In this document: positions 63,414-64,000 of the stretch, one piece after another
Layout of the letters: every line of letters begins with the position of its first letter
Position numbering within the stretch: the stretch's first letter is position 1
Assembly (NCBI GenBank): GCA_001549895.1
Contig: AP014719.1
Span: 2,356,001-2,420,000 of the forward strand
Reading direction: 5' to 3'
DNA length: 64,000 nt
Origin: Arthrobacter sp. Hiyo8
GTDB taxonomy: Bacteria > Actinomycetota > Actinomycetes > Actinomycetales > Micrococcaceae
Made by a program: the position numbers and the translations under genes
The notes under the pieces: model-generated
What the model was told of the DNA's origin: nothing
Seen by the model: only the letters and a program-made list of their open reading frames with translations
The model's database searches: none

Positions 63414-63489
63414 GCGGTCCCAACCAACTAGCAATCGTTGTCGTTTAGAGGCCTGAAAACGACATTAACTGCGAGTCGGTTGGGACCGC
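63414..63489 (-). terminator. 76-base imperfect palindrome downstream of hexulose-phosphate synthase
   Basis: Outer arms GCGGTCCCAACC / GGTTGGGACCGC match perfectly over 12 bases. An inner pair (GTCGTTT / AAACGAC) flanks AGAGGCCTGA. The middle is only partly paired. It probably ends the hps transcript, but the structure is larger than an ordinary terminator and may be a small mobile or repeated element. Confidence 0.6.
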
Positions 63490-63505
63490 CGGCTGGGAGG
63501 TGGGC

Positions 63506-64000
63506 CTAGATGATGGCGGCGCGCAGTTGCTTCGCGGCCAGTGCGGGGTCGTCGGCACCGTAGATGGAACCGCCGACGACGGCGACATCCGCTCCGGCGC
63601 GCTGGACGGCTCCGATCGTGGACAGGTTCACGCCACCGGCCACGGAGAACGGCACGCGGGCTTCCTCGCCGGCGCTCAGGAGCACATCCAGGTTGTAGCC
63701 CGGCTTTGCCTGCTCGTCGAGGCCGGCGTGGAACTCGATGAACTTGGCACCGAGGGCCCGGGCTTCCTTGGCACGGGTTACTTTGTCCGCAACGCCGATC
63801 AGGTCAACCACGATGCCCTTGTTGTGGGCCTTCGCGGCCTTGACTGCACCCGCGATGGTGGAGTCGTCTGCGCCGCCAAGCACGGAGACCAAGTCTGCGC
63901 CCGCCTTGAAGGCGATGTCGGCTTCAAGTTCACCGGCATCCATGGTCTTGAGGTCGGCAAACACGACCTTGTCCGGGTGGGCATCCTTGATGGCCGTCAC
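63506..64000 (-). CDS. hxlA: 3-hexulose-6-phosphate synthase (5' end outside window)
   Basis: The last 164 residues of a (beta/alpha)8 enzyme of the OMP decarboxylase superfamily: VVFADLKTMDAGELEADIAF, AGADLVSVLGGADDSTI, AKFIEFHAGLDEQA, PFSVAGGVNLSTI and ADVAVVGGSIYGADDP. DLKTMDAGE and the H-x-GLDEQ stretch are characteristic of hexulose-phosphate synthase, which adds formaldehyde to ribulose 5-phosphate. The partner isomerase is expected nearby, outside the window. The closely related 3-keto-L-gulonate-6-phosphate decarboxylase is the main alternative. Confidence 0.88.
   Translation of the reverse strand: MTAIKDAHPDKVVFADLKTMDAGELEADIAFKAGADLVSVLGGADDSTIAGAVKAAKAHNKGIVVDLIGVADKVTRAKEARALGAKFIEFHAGLDEQAKPGYNLDVLLSAGEEARVPFSVAGGVNLSTIGAVQRAGADVAVVGGSIYGADDPALAAKQLRAAII

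Overview
The window comes from the chromosome of a high-GC actinobacterium of the Arthrobacter/Paenarthrobacter type (Micrococcaceae). The support is Lsr2, ClpC, the tilS-hpt-ftsH-folE-folP-folB-folK-DUF3180-PH-PH-DUF2520-panC order, rRNA spacers without tRNA genes, and a 3-hexulose-6-phosphate synthase. No phage, plasmid, CRISPR array or transposase was seen.

Layout. 1-4.5 kb: clpC, lsr2, a 58-residue membrane protein and lysS, all on the minus strand. 4.5-7.15 kb: three tandem paralogous alpha/beta hydrolases (plus), followed by a short tandem repeat array. 7.4-13.4 kb and 17.0-23.0 kb: two complete rRNA operons (16S-23S-5S, minus strand) as direct repeats. They enclose a 3-kb cassette of a FadR-type regulator, a class III CoA-transferase and a glutaryl-CoA dehydrogenase-like enzyme, read as glutarate use. 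23.1-24.6 kb: an MFS exporter. 24.7-33.7 kb (minus): panC, a DUF2520 protein, two PH-domain membrane proteins, a DUF3180 protein, the folate genes folK/folB/folP/folE, and ftsH. 33.9-36.9 kb (minus): a five-gene SipW/TasA-like secretion module (two TasA-type exported proteins, a SipW-type signal peptidase, a protein with an LADTG sorting signal, and a third SipW-type exported protein) lying between ftsH and hpt. 37.1-41.6 kb (minus): hpt, tilS, a zinc metalloprotease and a PBP4-type carboxypeptidase. 41.7-44.1 kb (plus): ppa, a SatD-like HTH protein and a FUSC exporter. 44.2-49.5 kb: a HAD phosphatase, serS, a diacylglycerol kinase-family protein, a small charged protein, pheA and a rhodanese. 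49.5-53.3 kb (plus): peptidase E, an amidase and a POT peptide transporter. 53.4-64 kb: a DUF4190 protein, pgm, a 2'-5' RNA ligase-like protein, a nitroreductase, a uracil permease, a YqeY protein, glycerate kinase, a DGPF (YCII) protein with its ECF42-type sigma factor, a GDPD, a small conserved protein and hexulose-phosphate synthase (cut by the window end).

Sequence quality dominates the reading. About fifty frame breaks split otherwise well-conserved genes. Every one I checked is repaired by adding a single base, nearly always in a G or C run, and each repaired gene regains a normal length, stop and gene junction. The two rRNA operons also differ from each other in homopolymer lengths. 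The breaks are therefore treated as base-deletion errors in the read data, not as pseudogenes, and coordinates given are for the repaired genes. Apparent fusions (DUF3180-PH, FtsH-FolE, DGPF-sigma factor) disappear under the same correction.
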